From: JAFCUW01 sp049898325
GTDB taxonomy: Bacteria; Pseudomonadota; Gammaproteobacteria; Burkholderiales; Burkholderiaceae_D
DNA: 64,000 nt
Direction: 5' to 3'
NCBI RefSeq assembly: GCF_049898325.1
Contig: NZ_JAFCXL010000020.1
Span: 1 to 64,000 of the forward strand
Shown one piece after another: positions 50,275-59,579 of the stretch (the first letter of the stretch is position 1; every line of letters begins with the position of its first letter). The notes under the pieces were generated by a model. That model had not been told where the DNA came from, did not search any database, and was given only the letters and a program-made list of their open reading frames with translations. Position numbers and translations under genes: made by a program.

Positions 50275-50800
50275 CCGCAGCCTGATCCTCATCGAAGACG
50301 ACGCCGCCTTTGCGCGCACGCTGGGCAAGTCCTTCGAGCGGCGCGGCTACAGCGTGATGCTGGCCACCAGTTTTGAAGAGGCGCGGGTGCTGCTCGAGAC
50401 GCGCAATCCCCGCTTCGCCGTGGTCGACCTGAAACTGTCCGGCCATTCGTCGGGCCTGGCCTGCGTGCAAATGCTGCACGAGCACGATGCGGACATGCTC
50501 ATCGTCGTGCTGACGGGCTTTGCCAGCATTGGCACGGCGGTCGAAGCGATCAAGCTGGGCGCCTGCCAGTACCTGGCCAAGCCCTCTAACACGGACGACA
50601 TCGAAGCCGCGTTCGGCCACCTGGCGGGCAATGTCGACCACGAGTTGCCGGAACGCGCCACCTCGATCAAGACGCTCGAGTGGGAAACCATCCACGGCGT
50701 GCTGGCGGAAACGGATTTCAATATTTCCGAAGCGGCCAGGCGACTGGGCATGCACCGCCGCACGCTGGCGCGCAAGCTGGAAAAACAGCGCGTCAAATAG
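50264..50800 (+). CDS. regA: RegA/PrrA-like response regulator
   Basis: The 178-residue regulator has a receiver (about 6-120; acidic pair IEDD, acceptor Asp in VVDLKLSGHSSGL, Thr in VLTGFASIGTAVEAIKLGA, Lys in LAKPSN) and the very conserved RegA Fis-type HTH NISEAARRLGMHRRTLARKL at the C-terminus. It overlaps the kinase gene by 11 bases. RegA proteins control terminal oxidases, so feedback on cyo is likely. Confidence 0.92.
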   Translation: MDTSRSLILIEDDAAFARTLGKSFERRGYSVMLATSFEEARVLLETRNPRFAVVDLKLSGHSSGLACVQMLHEHDADMLIVVLTGFASIGTAVEAIKLGACQYLAKPSNTDDIEAAFGHLAGNVDHELPERATSIKTLEWETIHGVLAETDFNISEAARRLGMHRRTLARKLEKQRVK

Positions 50801-50839
50801 GCAAGCGTGGTGCGGCGCGCCGCCGCTACCGCTGCCGCC

Positions 50840-52669
50840 TCAGCGCGGGCGCGCCAGTTCCGGCAACACCACCGTGAAGGTGCTGCCCTGCCCCGGTCCC
50901 GCGCTGTCGGCCTTGACCAGGCCGCCATGCAACTGCACCAGGTTCTTCACCAGCGCCAGTCCCAGCCCCAGCCCGCCGTGCGACCGGTCGGCGGTGCGCA
51001 CGGCCTGGGTGTGCAGGTCGAACACCTGCGGCACCAGTTCCGGCGCCATGCCGATGCCGTCGTCGCTGACCGTCAGCAGCACCCTGCCCTCGGCGCTGGC
51101 CAGGCGCAGCGCCAGGTGGCCGTCTTGCGCCGTGTAGCGCGAGGCATTGCCCAGCAGATTGCCGACCACCTGTACCAGCCGCTTGTGGTCGCCCTCGACC
51201 ATGCACGGCGCGGGCGGCAGGTGCACCTCGAGCCGCTGCTGCCTGGCCGCGCACTGGGGGGTGATCTGCTCGCACGCCTGTTCGACGACCCCGCGCAGGT
51301 CGAGCGGCGCGCGGGCAATTTCAATCAAGCCGCGCGCCACCCGCGAGACGTCCAGCAGATCGTCGACCAGGCGGCTCATGTGGTCGGCCTGGCGGCCGAT
51401 CATCGCCGCCGTGCGCGTCACCGCCACCGGGTCGCTCGCCTGCATGGTCAGCAGGCGGGCGCCGGTGATGATGGGAGAGAGCGGGTTGCGCAACTCGTGC
51501 CCCAGCAGAGCGAGAAACTCATCCTTGCGCTGGTCGGCCGTGAGCAGGCGCGCCGCCACCGCATCGCGTTCGGCGCTGCGCTGTTCGAGCGAGGCGGCCA
51601 TGCGGTCGAGCGCATGGGCCAGTTCACCGATTTCCTCGCCGCCATGGCGCATGCCCGTGCGGGTGGCCAGTTCACCCGAGGCGATGCGGTCGGCGGTGGC
51701 CGCGATCAGGCGCACGCGCTTGACGATGAGCACATCGCCCACCCACCAGGCGACGACCGCGGCCAGCGCCAGGGTCGCCAGCAAGCCGCCCAGCAAGAGC
51801 AACTGGTCGCGCCACACCGCGTCGAGCACCGCCGCTTCCGGCACCCCGATCAGCACCGTGTAATTCGACAGGATGAGTGGGCCCACCTTGCTCGATGCAT
51901 ACAGGCGCTTGATGCCGTCGGCGTCGAGCACGCTCAGGGGCGCGCCGTCGGTGCGGGTGGCGCGGCTGGCCGGCAAGGGGATTTTTTTGCCCAGCATGCC
52001 AGCGGCGGCGGGCCGGTGCGAGATGACGGTGCCCTCCTCGTCCAGCGTCCACAGCACGGCATTGGCGGGCAGTTGCACGCTGTCGACGAACTTGTCCAGT
52101 TCGACCAGGTCGAGAGCGGCGAACAGCACGCCCACCACCTGATCGCCCTTGATCACGGGCAAAGTGAGGTTGACCGTGTGCTTTTGCACCACGCGGCCGA
52201 ACACATAATTGCCGGCAATAAAGCGCCGCTCGGCCACGGCCCGGCGGAAATGGGCGCGGTCGCCCAGATTGACGGGCACCAGCGCCGGCACGGCGCTGCA
52301 GACCACCTCGCCACTGATGGCAATCAGGCCGAAATTGACGTAATCGCGGTTCTTTTGCAGGATATCGGCCAGTACGGCCGGGCATTCGGCGCGGTGTTCC
52401 ACCACCGTCGGCACGCTCGAGAGGTCACGCAGGATTTGCATGGCCGACTCGATCGACTGCGCCTCGTTGGCGGCGGCCAGGTTCACCAGGCGCTGCAGAT
52501 TGTCGCGCGCGGTGCTGATCGCCGTGGCGCGCTCGCGCACCCCGACGGCGATCGTCATCGCCACCAGCGGCATCAGCGACAGGGCGACGAGCAGCATCAG
52601 GCGCCAGCGCAAGCTGTGAAAGGTTGCCCGCCAGGGCAGGCGCGGGCGTGGCAGGGCTGCGTCGCTCAT
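50840..52669 (-). CDS. Cache-HAMP sensor histidine kinase
   Basis: The 609-residue kinase has two membrane helices (LMLLVALSLMPLVAMTIAV near 22-42 and LLLLGGLLATLALAAVVAWW near 285-305). A periplasmic dCache-type domain lies between them (NYVNFGLIAISG-like strand, DRAHFRRAVAERRFIAGNYV, VGVLFAALDL). HAMP (about 308-360) leads to HisKA with His near 398 (LLGHELRNPLSPIITGARLL) and HATPase_c (NLLGNASRYTAQDG, GGLGLGLALVKNLVQLHGG). No receiver is attached or adjacent on its strand; it converges with regA. Ligand unknown; dCache domains bind small molecules. Confidence 0.9.
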   Translation of the reverse strand: MSDAALPRPRLPWRATFHSLRWRLMLLVALSLMPLVAMTIAVGVRERATAISTARDNLQRLVNLAAANEAQSIESAMQILRDLSSVPTVVEHRAECPAVLADILQKNRDYVNFGLIAISGEVVCSAVPALVPVNLGDRAHFRRAVAERRFIAGNYVFGRVVQKHTVNLTLPVIKGDQVVGVLFAALDLVELDKFVDSVQLPANAVLWTLDEEGTVISHRPAAAGMLGKKIPLPASRATRTDGAPLSVLDADGIKRLYASSKVGPLILSNYTVLIGVPEAAVLDAVWRDQLLLLGGLLATLALAAVVAWWVGDVLIVKRVRLIAATADRIASGELATRTGMRHGGEEIGELAHALDRMAASLEQRSAERDAVAARLLTADQRKDEFLALLGHELRNPLSPIITGARLLTMQASDPVAVTRTAAMIGRQADHMSRLVDDLLDVSRVARGLIEIARAPLDLRGVVEQACEQITPQCAARQQRLEVHLPPAPCMVEGDHKRLVQVVGNLLGNASRYTAQDGHLALRLASAEGRVLLTVSDDGIGMAPELVPQVFDLHTQAVRTADRSHGGLGLGLALVKNLVQLHGGLVKADSAGPGQGSTFTVVLPELARPR

Positions 52670-52774
52670 GATTGATTACAGCAAAATGTCGGGCCGCCAC
52701 TGTAGCGCAAAATCGGCCCGGTCAGCAAAGCGCTGGCGTGCGAAACTGAGGAAAATGAGACACCGGCGACCCGC

Positions 52775-54901
52775 TCAGGGGTGGCCGCCGGGGGCTGGGC
52801 CGCTCGGGGTTGCGCCGCTCAGCTGCGCCTGCACCTGCCTGGGCACGGCCGCGTACTGGCGCAATTGCATGCTGTAACTGGCGCGGCCCTGCGTGAGCGA
52901 ACGCAAGGTGGTGGCGTAGCCGAACATGTCGGCCAGCGGCACCAGCGCGCGCACCAGTTTGCCGCCGCCGGCCTGGTCTTCCAGGCCCTGCACGATGCCG
53001 CGGCGCGCCGTCAGGTCGCCCATCACGTGGCCCATGAAGGGCTCGGGGGTTTCCACCTCGACCTGCATGAGTGGTTCGAGCAGCACGGGCGCACCCTGGC
53101 GCAGGGCCTGGCGCACAGCCAGCGCCGCCGCCATGCGGTAGGCGTGTTCGTTCGAATCGACCTCGTGGTAAGTGCCGAACGTCAGGGTGGCGCGCACATC
53201 GACCACCGGGTAGCCGGCCAGCACGCCGCTGCGCAGGCTCTCCTCGATGCCCTTGTCGACGGCGGGAATGAACTGGCGGGGAATGGCGCCGCCCTTGACG
53301 GCGTCGACGAACTGGTAGCCCTGCCCCGCGGCGGCCGGTTCGAGGCTGAGCACCACGTGGCCGTACTGGCCCCGTCCGCCCGTTTGCTTGATGTACTTAC
53401 CTTCGACATCGACCACCTTCCTGCCGATGGTTTCGCGGTAGGCCACCTGCGGCTTGCCCACCGTGGCCTCGACGGCAAATTCGCGGCGCAGGCGTTCGAC
53501 CAGGATTTCCAGGTGCAATTCGCCCATGCCCGAGATGATGGTCTGGCCTGTTTCAGGGTCGGTGTGGACCCGGAACGACGGGTCTTCCTGCACCAGGCGG
53601 TCAAGCGCCGCGCCCATTTTTTCCTGGTCGGCGTGGGTTTTCGGCTCGACCGCCTGCCAGATGACCGGTTCCGGGAACAGCATTTTTTCCAGCACGATGA
53701 CGTGCCCGGGCGCGCACAGGGTGTCGCCCGTGGTGACGCCCTTGAGGCCGACGGCGGCGGCGATGTCGCCTGCGCCGACCTCGCCGATTTCCTGGCGATC
53801 GTTGGCGTGCATCTGCAGCAGCCGTCCCAGCCGCTCGCGCTCGCCGCGGCGGGGGTTGTAGACGCTGTCGCCGGCCCTTGCCCGTCCCGAGTAGACGCGC
53901 ACATAACAGAGCTTGCCCACGAACGGGTCGCTCATGATTTTAAATGCCAGCGCGGCGAACGGGGCGTCGTCGGCGGGGGCGCGCCAGGCGGGCATGTCGT
54001 GCTCGTCGGTGCCGCCGATGGCGGGCAGGTCCAGCGGCGACGGCAGGTAATCGATGACGGCGTCGAGCAGCGCCTGCACGCCCCGGTTCTTGAAGGCGCT
54101 GCCGGCCAGCAGGGGCACGATTTCGTTGCGGATGGTGCGTGCGCGCAAGCCCTGGCGGATCTCGGCATCGGTCAGGGTGGCGCCGTCCAGGTATTTTTCT
54201 GTCAGCGCCGGGCTGGCCTCGGCGGCCGCTTCCACCATCTTCTCGCGCCAGTCGTGCGCCGTCGCCTGCAGGGCGGCGGGGATGGCCTGGTAGCTGAACA
54301 CGGTGCCCTGGGTGGCGTCATCCCAGACGATCGCGCGCATGCCGATGAGATCGACGACGCCATGGAAGTCGTCCTCGGCGCCCAGCGGCAACTGCACCGG
54401 CACCGCCAGCCCGTTGAGACGGCTGGCAATCTGCTCGCGCACGCGGAAAAAATCGGCGCCCACCCGGTCCATCTTGTTCACAAACGCAATGCGGGGCACA
54501 TGGTATTTGTTTGCCTGGCGCCACACGGTTTCCGACTGCGACTGCACCCCGCCGACGGCGTCGTAGACCATCACCACGCCGTCGAGCACGCGCATGGCGC
54601 GCTCGACTTCGATGGTGAAATCGACGTGACCGGGGGTATCGATGAGATTGATGCGGTGTTCGGCGGCGGTGCCGTCCATGCCGCGCCAGAAGGCGGTGGT
54701 GGCGGCCGCGGTGATGGTGATGCCGCGCTCCTGCTCCTGCGCCATCCAGTCCATGGTGGCGGCGCCCTTGTCGACTTCACCGAGTTTGTGGTTGACACCC
54801 GTGTAAAACAGGATGCGCTCGGTGGTGGTGGTCTTGCCGGCGTCGATGTGGGCGCTGATGCCGATGTTGCGATAGCGCTCGATGGGGGTTCTGCGGGTCA
54901 T
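52775..54901 (-). CDS. fusA: Elongation factor G paralogue outside the str operon
   Basis: The 708-residue GTPase moves tRNA and mRNA through the ribosome. All G motifs are present: AHIDAGKTTTTERILFYTG, GITITAAATTAFW, DTPGHVDFTIEVERAMRVLDG, NKMDRVGADF. Domain IV carries KYIKQTGGRGQYGHVVLSLE and the C-terminus has PLADMFGYATTLRSLTQGRA. ATG 54901 has AGGAG six bases upstream; GTG 54904 is the alternative. No rpsL, rpsG or tuf gene adjoins, so this is a stand-alone copy, probably a second EF-G alongside the one in the str operon. Confidence 0.93.
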   Translation of the reverse strand: MTRRTPIERYRNIGISAHIDAGKTTTTERILFYTGVNHKLGEVDKGAATMDWMAQEQERGITITAAATTAFWRGMDGTAAEHRINLIDTPGHVDFTIEVERAMRVLDGVVMVYDAVGGVQSQSETVWRQANKYHVPRIAFVNKMDRVGADFFRVREQIASRLNGLAVPVQLPLGAEDDFHGVVDLIGMRAIVWDDATQGTVFSYQAIPAALQATAHDWREKMVEAAAEASPALTEKYLDGATLTDAEIRQGLRARTIRNEIVPLLAGSAFKNRGVQALLDAVIDYLPSPLDLPAIGGTDEHDMPAWRAPADDAPFAALAFKIMSDPFVGKLCYVRVYSGRARAGDSVYNPRRGERERLGRLLQMHANDRQEIGEVGAGDIAAAVGLKGVTTGDTLCAPGHVIVLEKMLFPEPVIWQAVEPKTHADQEKMGAALDRLVQEDPSFRVHTDPETGQTIISGMGELHLEILVERLRREFAVEATVGKPQVAYRETIGRKVVDVEGKYIKQTGGRGQYGHVVLSLEPAAAGQGYQFVDAVKGGAIPRQFIPAVDKGIEESLRSGVLAGYPVVDVRATLTFGTYHEVDSNEHAYRMAAALAVRQALRQGAPVLLEPLMQVEVETPEPFMGHVMGDLTARRGIVQGLEDQAGGGKLVRALVPLADMFGYATTLRSLTQGRASYSMQLRQYAAVPRQVQAQLSGATPSGPAPGGHP

Positions 54902-54976
54902 CACTAGCTCCTGGTGGAATTCGGACGGGCGACGCTTGCACCTCCATCTTAGACCTGTCGCGCGCGCGCGCGCCGA

Positions 54977-56506
54977 TCAAGCGTGCGCGTGATGGGTGGC
55001 GGTGAGCCGGCGCATCAGGGGCAGCGCCGCCAGCGCGATCAGGGTGCAGGCGATGGCGCCGATGCCCAGCTTGTTGAACAGGCTCGTGTAGATCGGCAGG
55101 GTCAGCAGGGGATCGACCATGTCGCGCGGCACGCTGGCCAGGTTGGCGACCACGCCGCCCAGGTACTGGGAAATGCCGACGGCGACAAAATAGGCGCCCA
55201 TCATGAAGCCGCCCATGCGCGCCGGCACGTAGCGGGCGATCATCGCCAGCCCCAGGCCCGACACCAGCAGTTCACCCAGCGAATAGCAGCCGTAGCCGAT
55301 GATCATCACCCACGACGAGGTCTTGCCGCCGACGGCGAACTGGCCGGCGATGCCGTACACAAAAAAGCCCACCGCCACCATGGCGAAGCCGAGGGCGAAC
55401 TTGGCGGCGATCGACAAGTCGCGGCCGCTGCGGCCGGCGACGCTGTACAAGCCTGCCAGCACGGGGCTGAGCAACATGATCCAGATCGCGTTCAAGGCCT
55501 GGAACTGGGCCGGCGACCAGGTCCACAAGTGCGAACCGAACACGGCAAAGTCCAGGTCGACATTGCGCAGCGCGAACAGCGACAGCGAGGTCGACATTTG
55601 CTGGTAGAAAATGAAGAAGAACACCGTCTGCAGCGTCAGCACGAGGGCGGCGATCAGGCCGGCCCGTTCGTTCGGCTCGCTCTTGCGGATCAGGTGGATG
55701 AAAATGCCCAGCACCACGATGCCGGCGATGTACACGAAGGCGCGGGCGATGGCCTGGTATTGCAAGATGACGGCCGAGGCGCCCACCGCCAGCACGCCGG
55801 CGCCCAGCACCATGAGGAGCTTGTCCACGCGCAGCGGCAACTGGTCGGGGGCCGAGCCGATATGGGCGATGGTGCGGCGGGTGAAACTGACGTTGATCAG
55901 GCCCACCACCAGCCCCACCGCACAGACGGCGAAGGCAGCGTGCCAGCCGAAGCCGTCGCCGTAGTTGGCGTTGACGTAGTCCTTGATCATGGGCGTGGCC
56001 AGCATCGACACGGTCGAGCCCACATTGACGGCCATGTAGTACAGGGTGAAGGCACTGTCGATTTTCGAATCGTCGCCTTCATAGATCTTGCGCACCATGT
56101 TGGCGGTGTTCGGCTTGAACAGGCCGTTGCCGACCACCACCACGCCCAGCGCGGAAAAGATGAACCAGGTGTTTTGCGTGGGCACCGCCATCAGCGCATA
56201 GCCCAGCGCGAGGATCATGGCACCGATGTGCATGCAGCGGCGCGTGCCCAGCACCTTGTCGCCGATCCAGCCGCCGATGGCGGGCGAGACATAGATCAGC
56301 GCCGCGCAGGCGCTCCACACGAGATTGGCGCGGCTGTCGTCGAAGCCCAGTCGCTGGACCAGGAAATAGACGATCAGGGCCTGCATGCCGTAGTAGCCAA
56401 AGCGCTCCCACAGTTCAATGAGGGCGATGGTGGAAAACGAGCGCGTTTGCGTGTAAGGGGCGCTGCTGGCCGCCGAAAGGGGCGCGAGGGGGGCCTGGGT
56501 TTGCAT
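54977..56506 (-). CDS. POT/PTR-family peptide:H+ symporter
   Basis: The 509-residue transporter has about 14 helices. The POT signature at helix 1 is IELWERFGYYGMQALIVYFL (ExxERFxYYG), followed by SPAIGGWIGDKVLGTRRCMH and FKPNTANMVRKIYE, and FFIFYQQMSTSLSLFA near helix 7. These are typical of DtpA/DtpB-like di- and tripeptide uptake systems. ATG 56506 gives MQTQAPLAPL; a longer N-terminus is open but not conserved. It lies on the same strand downstream of a stand-alone response regulator. Confidence 0.92.
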   Translation of the reverse strand: MQTQAPLAPLSAASSAPYTQTRSFSTIALIELWERFGYYGMQALIVYFLVQRLGFDDSRANLVWSACAALIYVSPAIGGWIGDKVLGTRRCMHIGAMILALGYALMAVPTQNTWFIFSALGVVVVGNGLFKPNTANMVRKIYEGDDSKIDSAFTLYYMAVNVGSTVSMLATPMIKDYVNANYGDGFGWHAAFAVCAVGLVVGLINVSFTRRTIAHIGSAPDQLPLRVDKLLMVLGAGVLAVGASAVILQYQAIARAFVYIAGIVVLGIFIHLIRKSEPNERAGLIAALVLTLQTVFFFIFYQQMSTSLSLFALRNVDLDFAVFGSHLWTWSPAQFQALNAIWIMLLSPVLAGLYSVAGRSGRDLSIAAKFALGFAMVAVGFFVYGIAGQFAVGGKTSSWVMIIGYGCYSLGELLVSGLGLAMIARYVPARMGGFMMGAYFVAVGISQYLGGVVANLASVPRDMVDPLLTLPIYTSLFNKLGIGAIACTLIALAALPLMRRLTATHHAHA

Positions 56507-56664
56507 GTCCGTTTTTGCCTTTATGGTCGATATCGAGGCGCCTTCCCGGATCGCGGGAAGGCGCCACTGGCTGCGTCGTGGTTCACTGACGCGCAATTAT
56601 CGTGCATGGACGGGCAAGGCGGCAACCGAAGAGTGCGACTGGCGCGGCGCGGCGCGCCGGGCGA

Positions 56665-57087
56665 TCAGGCGTCGACGATGATCTCTTCGATCACTTCGAT
56701 CGAGGTGGGCTTGGTCAGGTGCAGGTCGAAACCGGCGCTCTTTGCGCGCGCGCGGGTGGCGTCGTCGCGCCAGGCGGTCAGGGCGACGATGCGCACCGCG
56801 GCCAGGCCGGCGATCTGGCGCATGGCGACGGCCACCTCGAAGCCGTTCATGCCGGGCATGCCGATGTCGAGAAACACCACATCGGGCCGCTGGCGCTCGG
56901 CAGCGCGCAGACCATCGGCGCCGTTGTGGGCGGCGACGGCGTCGTGGCCCAGCAGTGACAGGATCGCCACCAGGGTGTCGGCGGCGTCGGCGTTGTCGTC
57001 GATGACGAGCACGCGGCGGTTCGGGACGACCACCGCGCTATCGGCGGACGTTGCGGCACTGGCGGTGGTGAGAGAGGGAGCGTTCAT
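56665..57087 (-). CDS. Single-domain response regulator
   Basis: From ATG 57087 the product has 140 residues: a short Ala/Ser/Thr-rich tail and one receiver (about 22-138). Key residues are the acidic pair in VLVIDDNADAADTL, the acceptor Asp in VVFLDIGMPGMNGFEVA, Thr in IVALTAW and Lys in AGFDLHLTKPTS. It has no output domain. The receiver is closely similar to the C-terminal receivers of both large hybrid kinases in this window, so it could be a phosphate sink or shuttle for that family. Confidence 0.88.
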   Translation of the reverse strand: MNAPSLTTASAATSADSAVVVPNRRVLVIDDNADAADTLVAILSLLGHDAVAAHNGADGLRAAERQRPDVVFLDIGMPGMNGFEVAVAMRQIAGLAAVRIVALTAWRDDATRARAKSAGFDLHLTKPTSIEVIEEIIVDA

Positions 57088-57291
57088 GGGAAACTCTGCA
57101 TCAGTTCGACCGGCAGGTCGGTGTTCAAACAAACGGGCAGAGTTTTGGCCGAAGGGTTGTGTTGTCATTCTGGCCTCGCAAGGCGGACCACACAATGGCT
57201 GTACTGTAACACGAATTGAATTGAAGACACACCTGCCCCGCCCGTGGCGTGCGCGGGGGGCAGGCGCCGCCGCGCCGCGCCCGCGCCCCCC

Positions 57292-58521
57292 TCATTGCGC
57301 GCGCACTGGCCCCTGGTAGGGCTGGTAGGCGGGCCACTGCAAGGCCACCGGCCGCACGTCCAGGCGCAGGCGGTAGACGGAAACCGCCTCGGAACTGGCC
57401 GACACATAGCCACTGCTGGCGGGCGCGCGGCTGAACCGAAACTCGAAGCCGGGGGCGCCGGCGGGCGCGCCCGGTCCCGCGAAGGCCAGCCCGATGGCGG
57501 CCGGCTGGTCGCTGTCGATCAGGCGCGACATCAGGTCGACGACGGTGGTGTTGCCCAGGATATCGGCGGCGACCAGCGCTGTGCGGTATTCGGGCGCGGC
57601 GGGATCGACCTTGCCGCCGATCTTGTCGGCGGACGGGGTCAGCACGCCCGTGGCCAGGTTGATGCGGTCGCCATGGTCGAGGTAGCTGATGCTGGCGTTG
57701 CTGACGTTAAAGCCGGGCACGCTGGCATCGACCTGCGCCGCGTCCGTTTCCAGCACGATCACGCCCTTGTAGCCGATCACCTCGGCCTCGCGCCCCGGCC
57801 CCACCACCAGCGCCGTGTTTTCATCGATGCCGATGCCGCGCCGGTACTGCTGGCGCAGCATCAGCGGCAGCATGCGGGCGAAGCGGCCCCGCACCAGCAG
57901 GTGCTGGTCGACAAACACGTCATTGCCGATAAACCCCAGGCCAGGCGCCATCACGCCGCCGTCGGCCACCCCGCGCTGCAGGACCTCCAGCACGGACGGG
58001 GCATTGTCGAACATGGTCGAACTCATCACGGCCGCACCCGCGCTGGTGCCGGCAATCACCCCGCCGCGCCGGTACAGGCGCCAGATGGCGTCGAGCACGG
58101 CCGAATTGGCGCCGTCCGGGTTGCGCAAGGTGGCGACGATGCGGGCCTGGTCGCCACCGAGAAAATACACGCCGCCGGCGCCATCGATCTGCGCCACCAG
58201 CGCGCTGTCGTTGGCCGCCTTGCGCACGTCGCCCGGCAATTTCGGCGACAGCGGCAGCAGGAAGGCCTGCGCCCCGTACTCGTTGAGGGTGCGTACCCAG
58301 CTGGCGCCGGAGCGGCCCGGATTGCCGGCCGCGGCGGGGATGACGGCGATGCGGGCGCCCTTGCCGCCGGCCAGGCGGACGATGCGCTCCCACACCACGG
58401 CGTTGTCGGCGCGCAAGGCGCCGCCGGCGATGACCAGGTGGCCCTCGGCGCAGACCGCGCTGGTGCTGCACAGAATGACCAGTCCCAGCACAAAGCGGCT
58501 ACCCCATTGACGATATTGCAT
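57292..58521 (-). CDS. Exported cyanophycinase-like peptidase
   Basis: The 409-residue protein starts MQYRQWGSRF with a signal peptide (FVLGLVILCSTSAVCA). The S51-type peptidase fold follows, with the nucleophile in GGVIAGTSAGAAVMSSTMF (about 180) and YFLGGDQARIVATLRN. It resembles extracellular cyanophycinases (CphE) that cut cyanophycin into Asp-Arg dipeptides; a related peptidase specificity is possible. It follows the DUF455 gene by 13 bases, suggesting co-transcription. Confidence 0.88.
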   Translation of the reverse strand: MQYRQWGSRFVLGLVILCSTSAVCAEGHLVIAGGALRADNAVVWERIVRLAGGKGARIAVIPAAAGNPGRSGASWVRTLNEYGAQAFLLPLSPKLPGDVRKAANDSALVAQIDGAGGVYFLGGDQARIVATLRNPDGANSAVLDAIWRLYRRGGVIAGTSAGAAVMSSTMFDNAPSVLEVLQRGVADGGVMAPGLGFIGNDVFVDQHLLVRGRFARMLPLMLRQQYRRGIGIDENTALVVGPGREAEVIGYKGVIVLETDAAQVDASVPGFNVSNASISYLDHGDRINLATGVLTPSADKIGGKVDPAAPEYRTALVAADILGNTTVVDLMSRLIDSDQPAAIGLAFAGPGAPAGAPGFEFRFSRAPASSGYVSASSEAVSVYRLRLDVRPVALQWPAYQPYQGPVRAQ

Positions 58522-58534
58522 GTCGAATCCTTGA

Positions 58535-59377
58535 TTATATTGAAATATGTCGCGCCGTCGCCGCGGCCTGCAGCGCCGCCAGTTCGGCCTCGCCAAAGCC
58601 CGCGCGGCGGCGCGCTTCCAGGTTGAACGGCCCGCGCAGCACGGGCGCATCGTAGCGCACCGTCAGGACGGCGTAGGTGGCGGCCCGGTCCAGGCCGCGC
58701 GCCTCGCACAGCGCACCATACCAGTGGTTGCCGATTTCGACATGGCCGACTTCGTCGCGCAGGATGATGTCGAGGATGGCGGCGGCGGCCAGGTCGCCGC
58801 CCTGGGCCAGCTTGGCGCGCAGCGGCGGAATGGCATCGAGCCCGCGCGCCTCGAGCGTGCGCGGCACCAGCGCCATGCGCGCCATCACGTCGTCATTGGT
58901 CTTGGCGACCATCTCCCACAGGCTGTCGTGGGCGGGAAAGTCGCCGTAGGCGTGGCCCAGCACCTGCAAGTGCGCCACCAGCATGGCGTAGTGGCCCGCT
59001 TCCTCGGCGGCCACGCCCAACCAGTCGCGGTAATACGCTTCGGGCATGGCGCCGAAGCGGGCGACGGCGTCGAGCGCCAGGTTGACGGCGTTAAATTCGA
59101 TGTGCGCGAGCGCGTGGACCAGCATGGCGCGCCCCTCGACGGTGACCATCGAGCGCCGCCCCACCAGGCGCGGCGCCACCAGTTGCGGACGCGCCGGGCG
59201 GCCGGGGATGGCGTCGGCGTGCGCGCCCTGCATGGCGATGCTGGCGCCGGCGTCGACCGTGACGGCGCCCGCCGCCAGGGCGGCCGCGAGGGCGCCGATG
59301 GCGGCCATTTTTGCGGGGGGATCGGTTTCGAGCAGGCAGCGCAAGGCGCCCGCGCGCAGCTCGACGGCATCGGTCAT
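58535..59377 (-). CDS. DUF455 ferritin-like protein
   Basis: The 280-residue protein starts at ATG 59377. It contains the DUF455 core: MLVHALAHIEFNAVNLALDA, YRDWLGVAAEEAGHYAMLVA, AYGDFPAHDSLWEMVAKTND, RDEVGHVEIGNHWYGALC. The repeated Glu/His pairs (HxxE, EEAxH, DExxHxxxG) look like a di-iron site of the ferritin-like superfamily. Function is unknown, possibly an oxidase or tRNA-modification-like hydroxylase. It precedes the cyanophycinase gene closely. Confidence 0.85.
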   Translation of the reverse strand: MTDAVELRAGALRCLLETDPPAKMAAIGALAAALAAGAVTVDAGASIAMQGAHADAIPGRPARPQLVAPRLVGRRSMVTVEGRAMLVHALAHIEFNAVNLALDAVARFGAMPEAYYRDWLGVAAEEAGHYAMLVAHLQVLGHAYGDFPAHDSLWEMVAKTNDDVMARMALVPRTLEARGLDAIPPLRAKLAQGGDLAAAAILDIILRDEVGHVEIGNHWYGALCEARGLDRAATYAVLTVRYDAPVLRGPFNLEARRRAGFGEAELAALQAAATARHISI

Positions 59378-59579
59378 GGCTGGGTGCTCTCTATAAATGT
59401 GGTGTGCGATCACGCGCGCTTGCAGCGTGATGGCAGCGCGAATGAGCCGGCAGTGTAACGCAGAGGCGGCCGGCGCCAACAAAAACGCCAGGGGCGTCGA
59501 CGGTGCGACGCCCCTGGCGCAGGGCAGCAGGCGGCCGGCGCCGCCCGGCCCCATGCAAGGGGCCCAGGCGGCCGAGACC

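Noticed and set aside
52781..54907. A 708-codon forward frame antisense to EF-G
   Set aside because: It mirrors the EF-G codons exactly in extent and has no recognisable motif; a shadow of GC-rich codon use.
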